A stretch of 64,000 bases of DNA from Sandarakinorhabdus glacialis (GTDB taxonomy: Bacteria > Pseudomonadota > Alphaproteobacteria > Sphingomonadales > Sphingomonadaceae): NCBI RefSeq assembly GCF_014643455.1, contig NZ_BMJM01000002.1:248406-312405 (forward strand), given 5' to 3'. This document shows positions 19,272 through 29,391 of this stretch, piece by piece. A program made the position numbers and the translations under genes. The notes beneath the pieces are model-generated. The model did not search any database. It had not been told where the DNA came from and worked only from the letters and a program-made list of their open reading frames with translations. How positions within the stretch are numbered: position 1 is the first letter of the stretch; each line of letters begins with the position of its first letter.

Positions 19272-19708
19272 TCCGAGCGTCTGCGCTCGCGCTGCTGGTC
19301 GCCACGTCGGCAACGGCTGCGCCGACGGTGCACGTCACGTCGCCTGAATCGATCGCGCTCAACCGGCCGTTTTCGGATGCAACCGAGGTCGGCGGGGTGC
19401 TTTATCTGTCGGGCCAGATCGGCGCCGAACCGGGGGCAGACAAGGTCGTTTCCGGCGGTCTGGAGCCTGAAACCCGGCAGGTCATGGCCAACATCGGCGC
19501 GGTGCTGGCCAAGCGTGGCCTGACCTACGACGATCTGTTCAAGTGCACAGTCATGCTTGCCGACATGAAGCAGTGGGATGCGTTCAACCGGATCTATGTG
19601 ACATATTTCAAGCCGGGGCGGTTTCCGTCGCGGAGTGCGTTCGGGACGAATGGGCTGGCGCGCGGCGCTGCGGTCGAGCTCGAATGCTGGGCGAATATCG
19701 CGCGCTGA
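19268..19708 (+). CDS. RidA-family protein with signal peptide
   Basis: A 146-residue member of the YjgF/RidA family. The fold motifs are present: ALNRPFSDATEVGGVLYLSGQI, then KCTVMLADMKQWDAFNRIY and the closing FPSRSAFGTNGLARGAAVELECWA. The usual catalytic arginine of RidA imine deaminases (SR-A or R-P-A near residue 105) is represented by FPSRSAF. Unlike canonical RidA it begins with a hydrophobic signal-like stretch (LALLVATSATAAPTV), so it is probably periplasmic, where enamine removal is not its obvious job. TTG start coupled to the pntB stop. Confidence 0.85.
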   Translation: MIRASALALLVATSATAAPTVHVTSPESIALNRPFSDATEVGGVLYLSGQIGAEPGADKVVSGGLEPETRQVMANIGAVLAKRGLTYDDLFKCTVMLADMKQWDAFNRIYVTYFKPGRFPSRSAFGTNGLARGAAVELECWANIAR

Positions 19709-19726
19709 ACTTGGGAAATTCGATTG

Positions 19727-19813
19727 TCATGCTGAACTTGTTTCAGCATCCACCCCTCAGCAAAGTCAGCCTGTGCCGACCCCGCGACGGATGCTGAAAC
19801 AAGTTCAGCATGA
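19727..19813. repeat. Long inverted repeat (paired REP-like element)
   Basis: Two perfect 25-bp arms, 19727-19751 (TCATGCTGAACTTG...) and 19789-19813 (its reverse complement), separated by 37 bp. It sits between the convergent RidA-family and msrA genes, so it could fold into a long cruciform or RNA hairpin and end transcription from both sides. The arm sequence is of a type I recall as widely repeated in sphingomonad genomes; a genome-wide copy count would show it. Confidence 0.85.
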
Positions 19814-19828
19814 CGAATCCTTAAGGGT

Positions 19829-20494
19829 TCAAACCGCCGGCTTGTCGCTCCACAATTGCGGAAACCGCGCCTTCAGCCCCTCGACCTTGGGCACATCGTT
19901 GATCGCGATATAGGGCTCGTTCGGATGCGCCCGCAGGTAATTCTGGTGGTAGGTCTCGGCCGCGTAAAAGGATTTCCCCGGCTCAAGCGTCGTGACGATC
20001 TTGCCCGGCCAGGTCTTCGCCGTCGTCAGCTGCGCCACATACGCCTTCGCCAGCCGCGCCTGCTCGGGCGTCTGCGGGAAGATGGCGCTGCGATATTGCG
20101 TGCCGCTGTCGGGACCCTGGCGATTGAGCTGCGTCGGGTCGTGCGCCACCGAAAACAGTATCCGCAGCAACGTGCCATAGCTGACGCGGGCCGGATCGTA
20201 GCGAACCTCGATGGCCTCGGCATGGCCGGTCATTCCCGACCCGACGATTGCGTACGACGCCGTGCGCCTATCGCCGCCGGCATAGCCCGAGCGCACCGAT
20301 TGCACGCCCTTGATGCGCTCGAAGACGCCTTCGAGGCCCCAGAAACAGCCGCCGGCGAACACGGCGGTCTGCACCGGGCCGGCCTTGAGCGAAGTATCGG
20401 CGGCGGGTGCAGGGGCGCTCACCATGCGTTCGGCAGCGAGCGAGCAGCCGGCAGTGCCGAGCAAGACGGCGGCGATCAAACTGCGAACGATCAT
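19829..20494 (-). CDS. msrA: Peptide methionine-(S)-S-oxide reductase, exported
   Basis: Repairs the S form of oxidised methionine. 221 residues with the catalytic motif FAGGCFWGLE (Cys50), the VRSGYAGG block and later GTQYRSAIF and YHQNYL. An N-terminal hydrophobic segment ends GTAGC (Cys17), which may be a lipobox although Thr at -3 is unusual, so the protein is periplasmic or a lipoprotein. It lies 4 bp downstream of msrB on the same strand; together they repair both stereoisomers outside the cytoplasm. Confidence 0.94.
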   Translation of the reverse strand: MIVRSLIAAVLLGTAGCSLAAERMVSAPAPAADTSLKAGPVQTAVFAGGCFWGLEGVFERIKGVQSVRSGYAGGDRRTASYAIVGSGMTGHAEAIEVRYDPARVSYGTLLRILFSVAHDPTQLNRQGPDSGTQYRSAIFPQTPEQARLAKAYVAQLTTAKTWPGKIVTTLEPGKSFYAAETYHQNYLRAHPNEPYIAINDVPKVEGLKARFPQLWSDKPAV

Positions 20495-20498
20495 CGAT

Positions 20499-20990
20499 CT
20501 ATGCCTTTGCAGGAATAAAATTGAGCGAGACGCCGTTCATGCAATATCGCAGCCCCGTCGGCTTGGGGCCATCCTCGAACACATGCCCGAGATGCCCGCC
20601 GCAGCGGCTGCAATGGACCTCGGTGCGCTCCATCATCAACGCCGTGTCGGTCGTGGTGCCGACGGCTTTCGGCAGCGGTGCGTAGAAACTCGGCCAGCCG
20701 GTGCCGCTGTCGAACTTGGTCTTCGATGCGAACAGCAGCAGCGCGCAGCCCTTGCAGGTGAACGTCCCGGCGCGGTGCTCGTCGTTGAGCGGCGAAGAGA
20801 ACGGCCGCTCGGTCGCTTCGTGGCGGAGCACGTCGTAGGACCTGCCCGGCAGCTTCGCGCGCCACTGGGCATCGGTCAGGGTGTAGGGGAACTTGCCCTT
20901 GGGGACCGGCGCGGCAGCAAAGCTGCGCGCTAAGGGCAGGGCGGCGGCGGCACCAAGACCGGCGATGAGGAGTGTGCGGCGGTTGTTCAT
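20499..20990 (-). CDS. msrB: Peptide methionine-(R)-S-oxide reductase, exported
   Basis: Repairs the R form of oxidised methionine. 163 residues. Structural zinc is held by Cys79, Cys82, Cys127 and Cys130 (CKGC and CSRC), and the catalytic Cys150 is in RYCMNGVSL. The N-terminus MNNRRTLLIAGLGAAAALPLA has a twin-arginine look, suggesting Tat export of a folded zinc protein. Sits directly upstream of msrA. Confidence 0.94.
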   Translation of the reverse strand: MNNRRTLLIAGLGAAAALPLARSFAAAPVPKGKFPYTLTDAQWRAKLPGRSYDVLRHEATERPFSSPLNDEHRAGTFTCKGCALLLFASKTKFDSGTGWPSFYAPLPKAVGTTTDTALMMERTEVHCSRCGGHLGHVFEDGPKPTGLRYCMNGVSLNFIPAKA

Positions 20991-21063
20991 GACTGCATAT
21001 ACGTGTGGAGATGCGCTGCGGTTACAAGAGGATCGGCAGCATGTCGCAGTATGCCAGGTGAAG

Positions 21064-21119
21064 GCCGCGGCAAAGCCGCGGCTGACGTCAGACGGGTTCG
21101 GTCGGCTTTACGCCGACCG
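21064..21119. repeat. Two GC-rich palindromes in an intergenic gap
   Basis: In the 194-bp gap between msrB (start 20990) and the fatty-acid oxidation gene (stop 21185) lie GCCGCGGC / GCCGCGGC around AAA (21064-21082) and CGGTCGGC / GCCGACCG around TTTAC (21099-21119). The rest of the gap is GC-rich with further short self-complementary stretches and I see no gene in it. They could end transcription of the minus-strand gene at 21185 or be another repeat family. Confidence 0.55.
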
Positions 21120-21184
21120 CCCCGCTGGCCGAGCTTGCGCCTGTCGGCGAGCAACGCGCGGCGTTGCGCGCTCGCGGCGCGGCG

Positions 21185-23221
21185 CTAGAACCCCGCCTTC
21201 AACCGCGGTGACACATCCATCCCCATCCGCTCCAACCCGGCGGCGATCTTCTCGCGGCCGGCGTCGTTTTCGGCCCAGAACATCGGCCCGCCGCGGTACA
21301 CCGGCCAGCCATAGCCGTTGATCCAGACAATATCGATGTCGCTCGCGCGCTGCGCCATGCCCTCGTCGAGGATCTTGGCGCCTTCGTTGACCATCGGGTA
21401 CAGGCAGCGCTCGAGGATTTCCTCGTCGCCGATCTCGCGGCGGTTGATGCCCTGTTCGGCGGCATAATCGAGGATGATCTGCTCGGCGACCGGCGACGGT
21501 GTGCGGTTGCGCTCCGCGTCATAGTCGTAGAAGCCCTTGCCGTTCTTCTGGCCGCGCAGCCCGGCCTCGCACAGCCGGTCGCGCACGGTCAGGCCCTTCG
21601 ACGTCTCCGCCGACCAGCCGATATCGAGCCCGGCCAGGTCGCTCATCTGGAACGGCCCCATCGGGAAGCCGAAATCCGTCAGCACGCGGTCGACGTCCGA
21701 AGGCCGTGCACCCTCGAGGATCAGCTTGTTGGCCTGTTCCTGCCGTTTGCCGAGCATGCGGTTGCCGATAAAGCCATGGCAGACGCCCGAGACGACGCCG
21801 ATCTTGCCGATCGCCTTGCCGGTCGCCATCGCCGTGGCCAGCACTTCGGGTGCCGTCTTCGCCCCGCGCACGACCTCCAGCAGCTTCATGACATTCGCCG
21901 GCGAGAAGAAGTGCATGCCGACGACGCTTTCGGGCCGCGACGTGCTCGCCGCGATCTCGTCGACGTTGAGATAGCTGGTGTTCGACGCCAGGATCGCGCC
22001 GGGCTTGGCGATGGTGTCGAGCCGCCCGAAGATCTGCTTCTTGATCTCCATGTTCTCGAAGATCGCCTCGACGATCATATCGGCGTCCTTGAGGTCCTCG
22101 AGCGCCAGCGTCGACGTCAGCCGGCCCATGCGGGCTTCGACTTCCTCCATGCTGAAGCGGCCCTTCTTGGCGCTGTTTTCGTAATTGCGGCGGATGACCG
22201 CGACGCCCTTGTCGAGCGCTTCCTGCTTGGTCTCGACGATCGTCACCGGGATGCCGACCGACAGGAAGTTCATCGCGATGCCGCCGCCCATCGTACCGGC
22301 GCCGATGATGCCGACCGACTTGACCGGCAACAGCGCGGCCTTGGGGTCGAGCCCGTCGATCTTGGCAGCCTGGCGCTCGGCGAAGAAGACGTGACGCTGG
22401 GCCGCCGATTGCAGCCCGCCCATCAGCTTCATGAATTCGCTGCGCTCGACGCGCATGCCTTCCTCGAACGGCAGCGCAACCGCGGCCTCGATGCACTTGA
22501 TATTGGCCTCGGGGGCCTCGAACCCGGCAAACTTGCGGGCGTTGGCCTTGCGGAATTCGGCGAACATCGGCGCCAGCGATGCTGCATCACCGCCGAGCCG
22601 CGAGCTGTCGTCGCGAACCTTGGTCAGCGGCCGGCCCTCGGCAACGACCTTCCGCGCGAATGCCACCGCGCCTTCCGTCAAATCGCCCTCGACGATGGCG
22701 TCGACCAGCCCGGCGGCGAGTGCGGCCTTGGCCGGCATCGGGTCGCCGCTCGTGGTCATCTGGACGGCTTTGGCGGCGCCGACGATTCGCGGCAGCCGCT
22801 GGGTGCCGCCGGCGCCGGGGAGCAGACCCAATTTGACCTCGGGCAAGCCAAGCCGCGCCTTGGCATCGGCAACGCGGTAGTGCGCGCACAATGCCACTTC
22901 GAGCCCGCCACCGAGTGCGGTGCCGTGGATGGCGGCGACGACCGGCACCGGCGAGGCTTCCATCGCATCCTGGACGCCGTGGAGCGAGGCACCGCGCGGC
23001 GGTTTGCCGAATTCGGAGATGTCGGCGCCGGCGATGAAGGTCCGCCCGGCGCAGACGAGCACGACGGCCTTGACCGACGCATCGGTCGCCAATGCCTTGA
23101 ACGCGCCGTCGAGCCCGTCGCGGACATCCGCCGACAGCGCATTCACCGGCGGCGAGTCGATCGTGACGATGGCGATGTCGCCATCCTTGCGCAGGTCGAC
23201 GACACTATTGATGGCGGTCAT
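21185..23221 (-). CDS. Bifunctional enoyl-CoA hydratase / 3-hydroxyacyl-CoA dehydrogenase
   Basis: A 678-residue fatty-acid beta-oxidation alpha subunit of the FadJ/FadB type. The N-terminal crotonase domain (about 1-190) has the oxyanion-hole sequences [11 protein letters not shown] and the catalytic-Glu region [13 protein letters not shown] plus [22 protein letters not shown]. The NAD-binding Rossmann loop [13 protein letters not shown] starts near residue 303 and the dehydrogenase helical domains follow ([25 protein letters not shown]). The start [10 protein letters not shown] is preceded by GGGAGAG. No thiolase partner gene is adjacent, so it is probably supplied elsewhere. Confidence 0.94.
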   Translation of the reverse strand: MTAINSVVDLRKDGDIAIVTIDSPPVNALSADVRDGLDGAFKALATDASVKAVVLVCAGRTFIAGADISEFGKPPRGASLHGVQDAMEASPVPVVAAIHGTALGGGLEVALCAHYRVADAKARLGLPEVKLGLLPGAGGTQRLPRIVGAAKAVQMTTSGDPMPAKAALAAGLVDAIVEGDLTEGAVAFARKVVAEGRPLTKVRDDSSRLGGDAASLAPMFAEFRKANARKFAGFEAPEANIKCIEAAVALPFEEGMRVERSEFMKLMGGLQSAAQRHVFFAERQAAKIDGLDPKAALLPVKSVGIIGAGTMGGGIAMNFLSVGIPVTIVETKQEALDKGVAVIRRNYENSAKKGRFSMEEVEARMGRLTSTLALEDLKDADMIVEAIFENMEIKKQIFGRLDTIAKPGAILASNTSYLNVDEIAASTSRPESVVGMHFFSPANVMKLLEVVRGAKTAPEVLATAMATGKAIGKIGVVSGVCHGFIGNRMLGKRQEQANKLILEGARPSDVDRVLTDFGFPMGPFQMSDLAGLDIGWSAETSKGLTVRDRLCEAGLRGQKNGKGFYDYDAERNRTPSPVAEQIILDYAAEQGINRREIGDEEILERCLYPMVNEGAKILDEGMAQRASDIDIVWINGYGWPVYRGGPMFWAENDAGREKIAAGLERMGMDVSPRLKAGF

Positions 23222-23331
23222 GCTCGCTCTCCCAAGGCTGTTGTTTGGGACGGTCATAGCAGGCTGGCGGCAGGAGGGAACAGGCGAGGCCCTCTCTTGA
23301 ATGCGAGGGGGAGGGGGGCTAATGCTGAGAT

Positions 23332-23649
23332 ATGGAAAATCGCGCCAGCCTGATGAACTATCTGCGCCGCGCCGCGCTGCCGGCGATCTGCATCCTGTTG
23401 ATCGGCTATTTCGTCTCGCACGCCATCACCGGTCCGACCGGCGTCATCGCCTGGAAGGACTATAAGGCGCAGCGTGCGGCCCTGGCCAAGCAGGCCGAGC
23501 AGAGCGCCGACGCCAAGGCCGCGCTCGATCGGCAGGTGCAATTGCTCGATCCGCGCAAGGTCGACCCCGATCTCGCCGACGAACTGGTCCGCAAGAACCT
23601 GAATGTCGTAAAGCCCGACGAGGTCATAATCCCGCTCGATACCAAGTAG
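23332..23649 (+). CDS. Septum formation initiator family protein (FtsB-like)
   Basis: A 105-residue protein with a short cytosolic N-terminus, one membrane helix (residues about 14-33, [18 protein letters not shown]) and a periplasmic coiled coil rich in Lys, Gln and Ala ([20 protein letters not shown]), ending [12 protein letters not shown]. This is the FtsB/DivIC layout of the division-site complex with FtsL and FtsQ. The position just upstream of pdhA is common in alphaproteobacteria. Confidence 0.85.
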   Translation: MENRASLMNYLRRAALPAICILLIGYFVSHAITGPTGVIAWKDYKAQRAALAKQAEQSADAKAALDRQVQLLDPRKVDPDLADELVRKNLNVVKPDEVIIPLDTK

Positions 23650-23693
23650 CCCCGAACTAGCGCTTGAAGCGGCGGGGGTCAGGCTCCTATACG

Positions 23694-23707
23694 GGAAACC
23701 GGTTTCC
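23694..23707. promoter_or_regulatory. Perfect 14-bp palindrome before pdhA
   Basis: GGAAACCGGTTTCC is a perfect dyad ending exactly where the pdhA ribosome-binding site GGAGG (23708-23712) begins. It could be an operator for a dimeric repressor of the pyruvate dehydrogenase operon or a translational control element. No regulator gene is adjacent. Confidence 0.4.
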
Positions 23708-23719
23708 GGAGGTGTTCAA

Positions 23720-24777
23720 TTGGCTCGTCCCGCTTCGACTAAGGCGCCCGCGCCGTCCAATACGGTTCCCGTGACCAACTGGCCACGCCCCGGGGAACCT
23801 ATACGGCACAAGCCGACCCGCACCGAGCTGCTCGATTATTATCGCCAGATGCTGCTGATCCGGCGGTTCGAGGAACGGGCCGGACAGCTTTACGGCATGG
23901 GGATGATCGGTGGTTTCTGCCATCTTTATATCGGCCAGGAAGCTGTTGTCGTCGGCATCCAAGCGGCGCTACAGGCAACCGATTCGGTTATCACCGGTTA
24001 CCGTGACCATGGCCATATGCTGGCGGCAGGTATTCCAGCCAATGCGGTTATGGCCGAGTTGACCGGCCGCGCCGCCGGCATCTCCAAGGGCAAGGGCGGC
24101 TCGATGCACATGTTCAGCGTCGAGCATGGCTTTTACGGCGGTCATGGCATCGTCGCGGCGCAGGTGCCGCTGGGGACGGGTTTGGCGTTCGCGCATAAAT
24201 ATCGCGGCGATGGCGGGCTTGCGGTGACCTATTTCGGCGATGGCGCGTCGAACCAGGGCCAAGTCTATGAAAGCTTCAACATGGCCGAGCTGTGGAAGCT
24301 GCCGGTTATTTTCGTGATCGAGAACAACCAGTATGCCATGGGTACGAGCGTCAATCGCTCGTCGAGCGAGGACCAACTCTATCGCCGCGGCGAAAGCTTC
24401 CGGGTGCCGGGCCTCCAGGTCGACGGCATGGACGTGCTCGCCGTTCGCGGTGCCGCCCAGACCGCGGTCGAATGGGTTCGCGCCGGCAAGGGGCCATTGC
24501 TGCTCGAAATGAAGACGTATCGGTATCGCGGCCACTCGATGTCCGACCCGGCAAAGTATCGCAGCCGCGAGGAAGTCGCCGCGATGCGCGAGAAGTCCGA
24601 CCCGATCGAGCACGCTAAGCGCGAGATCATCGAGGCCGGTTACGGCGACGAGGCCTCGCTCAAGCAGATCGACAAGGAAGTCCGCGAGATCGTCACCGCC
24701 GCTGCCGATTTCGCCGAAGGCGCGCCCGAGCCCGATGCCGCCGAGCTTTACACCGACGTCCTGGTGGGAAAATACTG

Positions 24778-24778
<1 letters not shown>
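23720..24778 (+). CDS. pdhA: Pyruvate dehydrogenase E1 component subunit alpha
   Basis: With PdhB forms the thiamine-diphosphate-dependent E1 that decarboxylates pyruvate to feed acetyl-CoA into the TCA cycle. 352 residues; the ThDP motif runs from GDGASNQG near residue 173 to VIFVIENN, and the phosphorylation-loop-like [15 protein letters not shown] is conserved. Start TTG, 7 bp after GGAGG. The N-terminal 25 residues are Pro/Ala-rich and unconserved. The stop overlaps the pdhB start. Confidence 0.97.
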
Positions 24779-26177
<1,399 letters not shown>

Positions 26178-26181
<4 letters not shown>

Positions 26182-27539
26182 TCGACATCAACATGCCGGC
26201 CCTGTCTCCGACCATGGAGACCGGCACCCTGTCGAAATGGCTTGTCGCTGTCGGTGACGTGGTCAAGTCGGGCGACGTGCTTGCCGAAATCGAGACCGAC
26301 AAGGCGACGATGGAAGTCGAGAGCATCGACGAAGGTACCGTCGCTGAACTCGTGGTCGCCGCCGGCACCGAGGGCGTTCCCGTCGGGCAGGTGATCATGC
26401 GCCTTGCCGGGGAAGGGGAGGATGTTGCTCCCGCGGCCAAGGCAACCCCGGTTGCTCTGGAAGCGCCGAAGCTTTCGCTGGTGACAGCCGAGACGCCGCC
26501 AGCCGCCGCGCCGACAACTCCGGCCGCGCCTGTTGCGCCGGCTGCCCCGGCCGCCGCCGCGCCTGCGGCGCCGCCCGCTGCTGCAGCCCAGCCCGCCGCA
26601 GTTCCCGATACGGGAGCCCGCGTCAACGCCTCGCCGCTGGCGCGCCGGATCGCCGAGGCGCAGGGCATCGCGCTCGCCGGCGTCACCGGGACGGGACCCA
26701 ATGGCCGCATCGTCCGCGCCGATGTCGACGCTGCTGCCGGCAAGCCCGCCGCCGCCGCTCAGGTTGCTGCCGCTGCAGCGCCAGCAACCGTCATCGCCGA
26801 AGCCCCGGCGCCCAAGCCCGCCGCAACGCCGGCTCCCGGCTTTGCCGACATCCCGCAAACATCCGAAAAGCTCGGCAATGTCCGCAAGGTCATCGCCCGC
26901 CGCCTGACCGAGGCCAAGCAGACCGTTCCGCATTTCTACCTGACCAGCGACATCCGCATCGACGCGCTGCTCAAGCTGCGCGGCGAGCTCAACAAGGCGC
27001 TCGAACCGCGCAAGATCAAGCTGTCGGTCAACGACATGGTCATCAAGGCGCTCGCCCTCGCGCTGCGCCAGGTCCCCAAGGCCAATGTCTCGTTCGCCGG
27101 TGACACGCTGATCAGCTACTCGCGCGCCGACATTTCCGTCGCCGTGGCGGCACCGTCGGGCCTGATCACGCCGATCATCGTCGGCGCCGACTTGAAGCCG
27201 ATGTCGGTCATCGCCACCGAGATGCAGGCGCTCGCTGCCAAGGCTCGCGAAGGCAAGCTGCAACCGCATGAATACCAGGGCGGGACGGCGAGTGTCTCCA
27301 ATCTCGGCATGTATGGGATCAAGCAGTTCGATGCGGTGATCAATCCGCCGCAGGGCATGATCCTGGCGGTTGGGGCGGGTGAGAAGCGGCCGTATCTCGT
27401 GGATGATGCGCTGGCGATTGCGACGGTGATGACGGTTACGGGGAGTTTTGATCACCGGGCGATCGATGGCGCCGACGGCGCGGAATTGATGAGCGCGGTG
27501 AAAGCGTTGATCGAGAGCCCGCTTGGGCTCGTGGCGTGA
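26178..27539 (+). CDS. pdhC: Dihydrolipoyl acetyltransferase (PDH E2)
   Basis: Core subunit that transfers the acetyl group to CoA. 453 residues: a lipoyl domain with Lys42 ([11 protein letters not shown]), a long Ala/Pro linker, a peripheral-subunit-binding domain near 150-185 ([29 protein letters not shown]), a second Ala/Pro linker and the catalytic domain with [13 protein letters not shown] near residue 424. The stop codon overlaps a GTG that opens the DUF559 reading frame. Confidence 0.97.
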
Positions 27540-27543
27540 CCCG

Positions 27544-27598
27544 CCCCTCTCCCCCCGCGGGAGAGGGCGACTCGCCACTTGGCGAGCGGGGTGAGGGG
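27544..27598 (-). repeat. Two-hairpin interspersed repeat, copy 3 (inverted)
   Basis: Reads in the opposite direction to copies 2 and 4: hairpin CCCTCTCCC / GGGAGAGGG with a 5-nt loop, core GGCGACTC, then CTCGCC / GGCGAG with an ACTT loop, ending GCGGGGTGAGGGG. Begins 5 bases after the pdhC stop. With copy 4 at 27928 it forms terminal inverted repeats of about 54 bp around the DUF559 gene. Confidence 0.85.
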
Positions 27599-27628
27599 GG
27601 CTCACCCCTGCAATTGCACGCCCGCTCA

Positions 27629-28000
27629 ATGCGCAAGGAAATGACAGTCGCCGAACGATTGCTTTGGTCGATCCTGCGAGACCGCCGTTTCTCGGAATAC
27701 AAGTTCCGCCGCCAGGTCCCGGTCGGCCGCTTCATTGCAGATTTCATGTGTTACTCGGCGCGCCTGATCGTTGAAGCCGACGGCGGCCAGCACGCGGAAA
27801 GCGCCTACGACGAAAGCCGAACCTTATGGCTTGAAGCGCAGGACTTTCGCGTTCTTCGATTTTGGAACAGTCAGATTCTGACCCAGCGCCGCACGGTCCT
27901 CGATACGCTTCATGCCGCGCTGGCCGACCCCTCACCCCGCTCGGCGTTGCCGAGTCGCCCTCTCCCGCAAGGGGAGAGGGAAGAAAGTCGCGCACCATGA
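27629..28000 (+). CDS. DUF559 domain protein (Vsr-like endonuclease fold)
   Basis: A 123-residue protein from the first ATG; TTG 27614 or GTG 27536 (overlapping the pdhC stop) would add 5 or 31 residues, the latter mostly encoded by the repeat. The DUF559 core is clear: TVAERLLWSILRDRRF, YKFRRQVPVGRFIADFMC, RLIVEADGGQHAES and FRVLRFWNSQIL. The family is related to very-short-patch-repair and restriction-type nucleases: Asp in FIADF and Glu in VEADGGQH are the likely metal ligands. The last 20 or so residues (PSPRSALPSRPLPQGE) are repeat translation. It sits between pdhC and lpd, breaking an otherwise conserved PDH order, and its stop overlaps the lpd start. Confidence 0.85.
   Translation: MRKEMTVAERLLWSILRDRRFSEYKFRRQVPVGRFIADFMCYSARLIVEADGGQHAESAYDESRTLWLEAQDFRVLRFWNSQILTQRRTVLDTLHAALADPSPRSALPSRPLPQGEREESRAP
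27928..27980 (+). repeat. Two-hairpin interspersed repeat, copy 4
   Basis: CCCCTCACCCCGCTCGG, hairpin CTCGGC / GCCGAG with a GTT loop, core GAGTCGCC, hairpin CCCTCTCCC / GGGAGAGGG with a GCAAG loop. Overlaps the 3' end of the DUF559 reading frame and stops 16 bases before the lpd ATG. Same orientation as copy 2 in rnhB, opposite to copy 3. Confidence 0.87.
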
Positions 28001-29391
28001 CCGCTGAATCCTTCGACCTCGTGATCCTCGGTTCCGGCCCCGGCGGCTATGTCGCCGCCATCCGCGCTGCACAACTCGGCTTCAGCGTCGCCATCGTCGA
28101 GCGCGAGCGCCTCGGCGGCATCTGCCTGAACTGGGGTTGCATCCCGACCAAGGCCCTGCTCCGCACCAGCGAAATCTACCATTACATGCAGAACGCCGAC
28201 GCCTATGGCCTGTCCGCCACCGGCATTTCCTTCGACCTCGCCAAAGTCACCGAACGCAGCCGCAAGGTCGCCGGCCAGCTCAATTCCGGCGTCAAATCGC
28301 TGATGAAGAAGAACAGGATCACCGTCGTCGAGGGCAACGGCACGCTCACTGCCGCCACCCAGGTCACCGTTACCACCGGCCAGACCCGCGTTCTCGATGG
28401 CAAGAACGTCATCGTCGCCACCGGCGCCCGCGCGCGCGATCTGCCCGGCCTCGTCGCCGACGGCAAGCGCATCTGGACCTACCGCCACGCCATGGTCCCC
28501 CCCGAAATGCCGACGAAACTGCTGGTCATCGGTTCGGGCGCGATCGGCGTCGAATTCGCCAGTTTCTACTCCGACATGGGCGCCGAGGTGACCATCGTCG
28601 AAATGCTCGATCGCGTCCTGCCGGTCGAGGACGAGGAGGTCTCCGCCTTCATGCAAAAGGCGCTAACCAAGCAGAAAATGCGGCTGATCACCGCTGCCAA
28701 GGTCAGCGACGTGACCCCCGGCGCCACCGAAGTGAAAGCCACCATCACCACCGTCGACGGCAAGGCCACCATCGAAAGCTTTTCCCACGTCATCGTCGCC
28801 ATCGGCATCGTCCCCAACACGGAAAACATCGGCCTCGAGGCGCTCGGTGTCGCCACCGATCGCGGTCATATCGTCAACGATGGCTTCGGCCGCACCAACG
28901 TCCCCGGCCTGTGGGCGATCGGCGACGTCACCGGCGCCCCCTGGCTGGCGCAGAAGGCTAGCCACGAAGGCATCATCGCCGTCGAGACCATTGCCGGGCA
29001 CCATGTTCACCCGCTGGACAAGGCCGCCATCCCCGGCTGCACCTATTCGCGGCCGCAAGTTGCCAGCGTCGGCATGACCGAAGCCAATGCCAGGGCGGCG
29101 GGCTACGACGTCAAGGTCGGCAAATTTCCCTTCATCGGCAACGGCAAGGCGATCGCACTCGGCGAGGCCGAAGGCTTCGTGAAGACCGTCTTCGACGCCG
29201 CCACCGGCGAGCTTCTCGGCGCCCATATGGTCGGTGCCGAAGTCACCGAGCTCATCCAGGGCTATGTCATCGCGCGGCAGCTCGAAACCACCGAACAGGA
29301 GCTGATCAACACAATATTCGCCCACCCGACGCTGAGCGAAATGATGCACGAAAGCGTCCTTGGTGCGTACGGCCGCGCGCTGCATTTCTAG
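27997..29391 (+). CDS. lpd: Dihydrolipoyl dehydrogenase (E3)
   Basis: Re-oxidises dihydrolipoamide using FAD and NAD for the PDH complex. 464 residues; FAD-binding GSGPGGYVAAIRAAQLG, redox-active cysteines 43 and 48 in GGICLNWGCIPTKA, the NAD loop VIGSGAIGVEFASFY near 175-190, and the active-site His-Glu pair HPTLSE near residue 443. ATG overlaps the stop of the DUF559 frame (ATGA), so translation may depend on it. The 3' end overlaps the next gene by about 29 bp. Confidence 0.97.
   Translation: MTAESFDLVILGSGPGGYVAAIRAAQLGFSVAIVERERLGGICLNWGCIPTKALLRTSEIYHYMQNADAYGLSATGISFDLAKVTERSRKVAGQLNSGVKSLMKKNRITVVEGNGTLTAATQVTVTTGQTRVLDGKNVIVATGARARDLPGLVADGKRIWTYRHAMVPPEMPTKLLVIGSGAIGVEFASFYSDMGAEVTIVEMLDRVLPVEDEEVSAFMQKALTKQKMRLITAAKVSDVTPGATEVKATITTVDGKATIESFSHVIVAIGIVPNTENIGLEALGVATDRGHIVNDGFGRTNVPGLWAIGDVTGAPWLAQKASHEGIIAVETIAGHHVHPLDKAAIPGCTYSRPQVASVGMTEANARAAGYDVKVGKFPFIGNGKAIALGEAEGFVKTVFDAATGELLGAHMVGAEVTELIQGYVIARQLETTEQELINTIFAHPTLSEMMHESVLGAYGRALHF

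Noticed and set aside
17436-19313. A 625-residue minus-strand open frame opposite the pnt genes
   Set aside because: Charged low-complexity translation rich in Asp, Arg and His, exactly opposite well-identified transhydrogenase genes; a codon-bias artefact.
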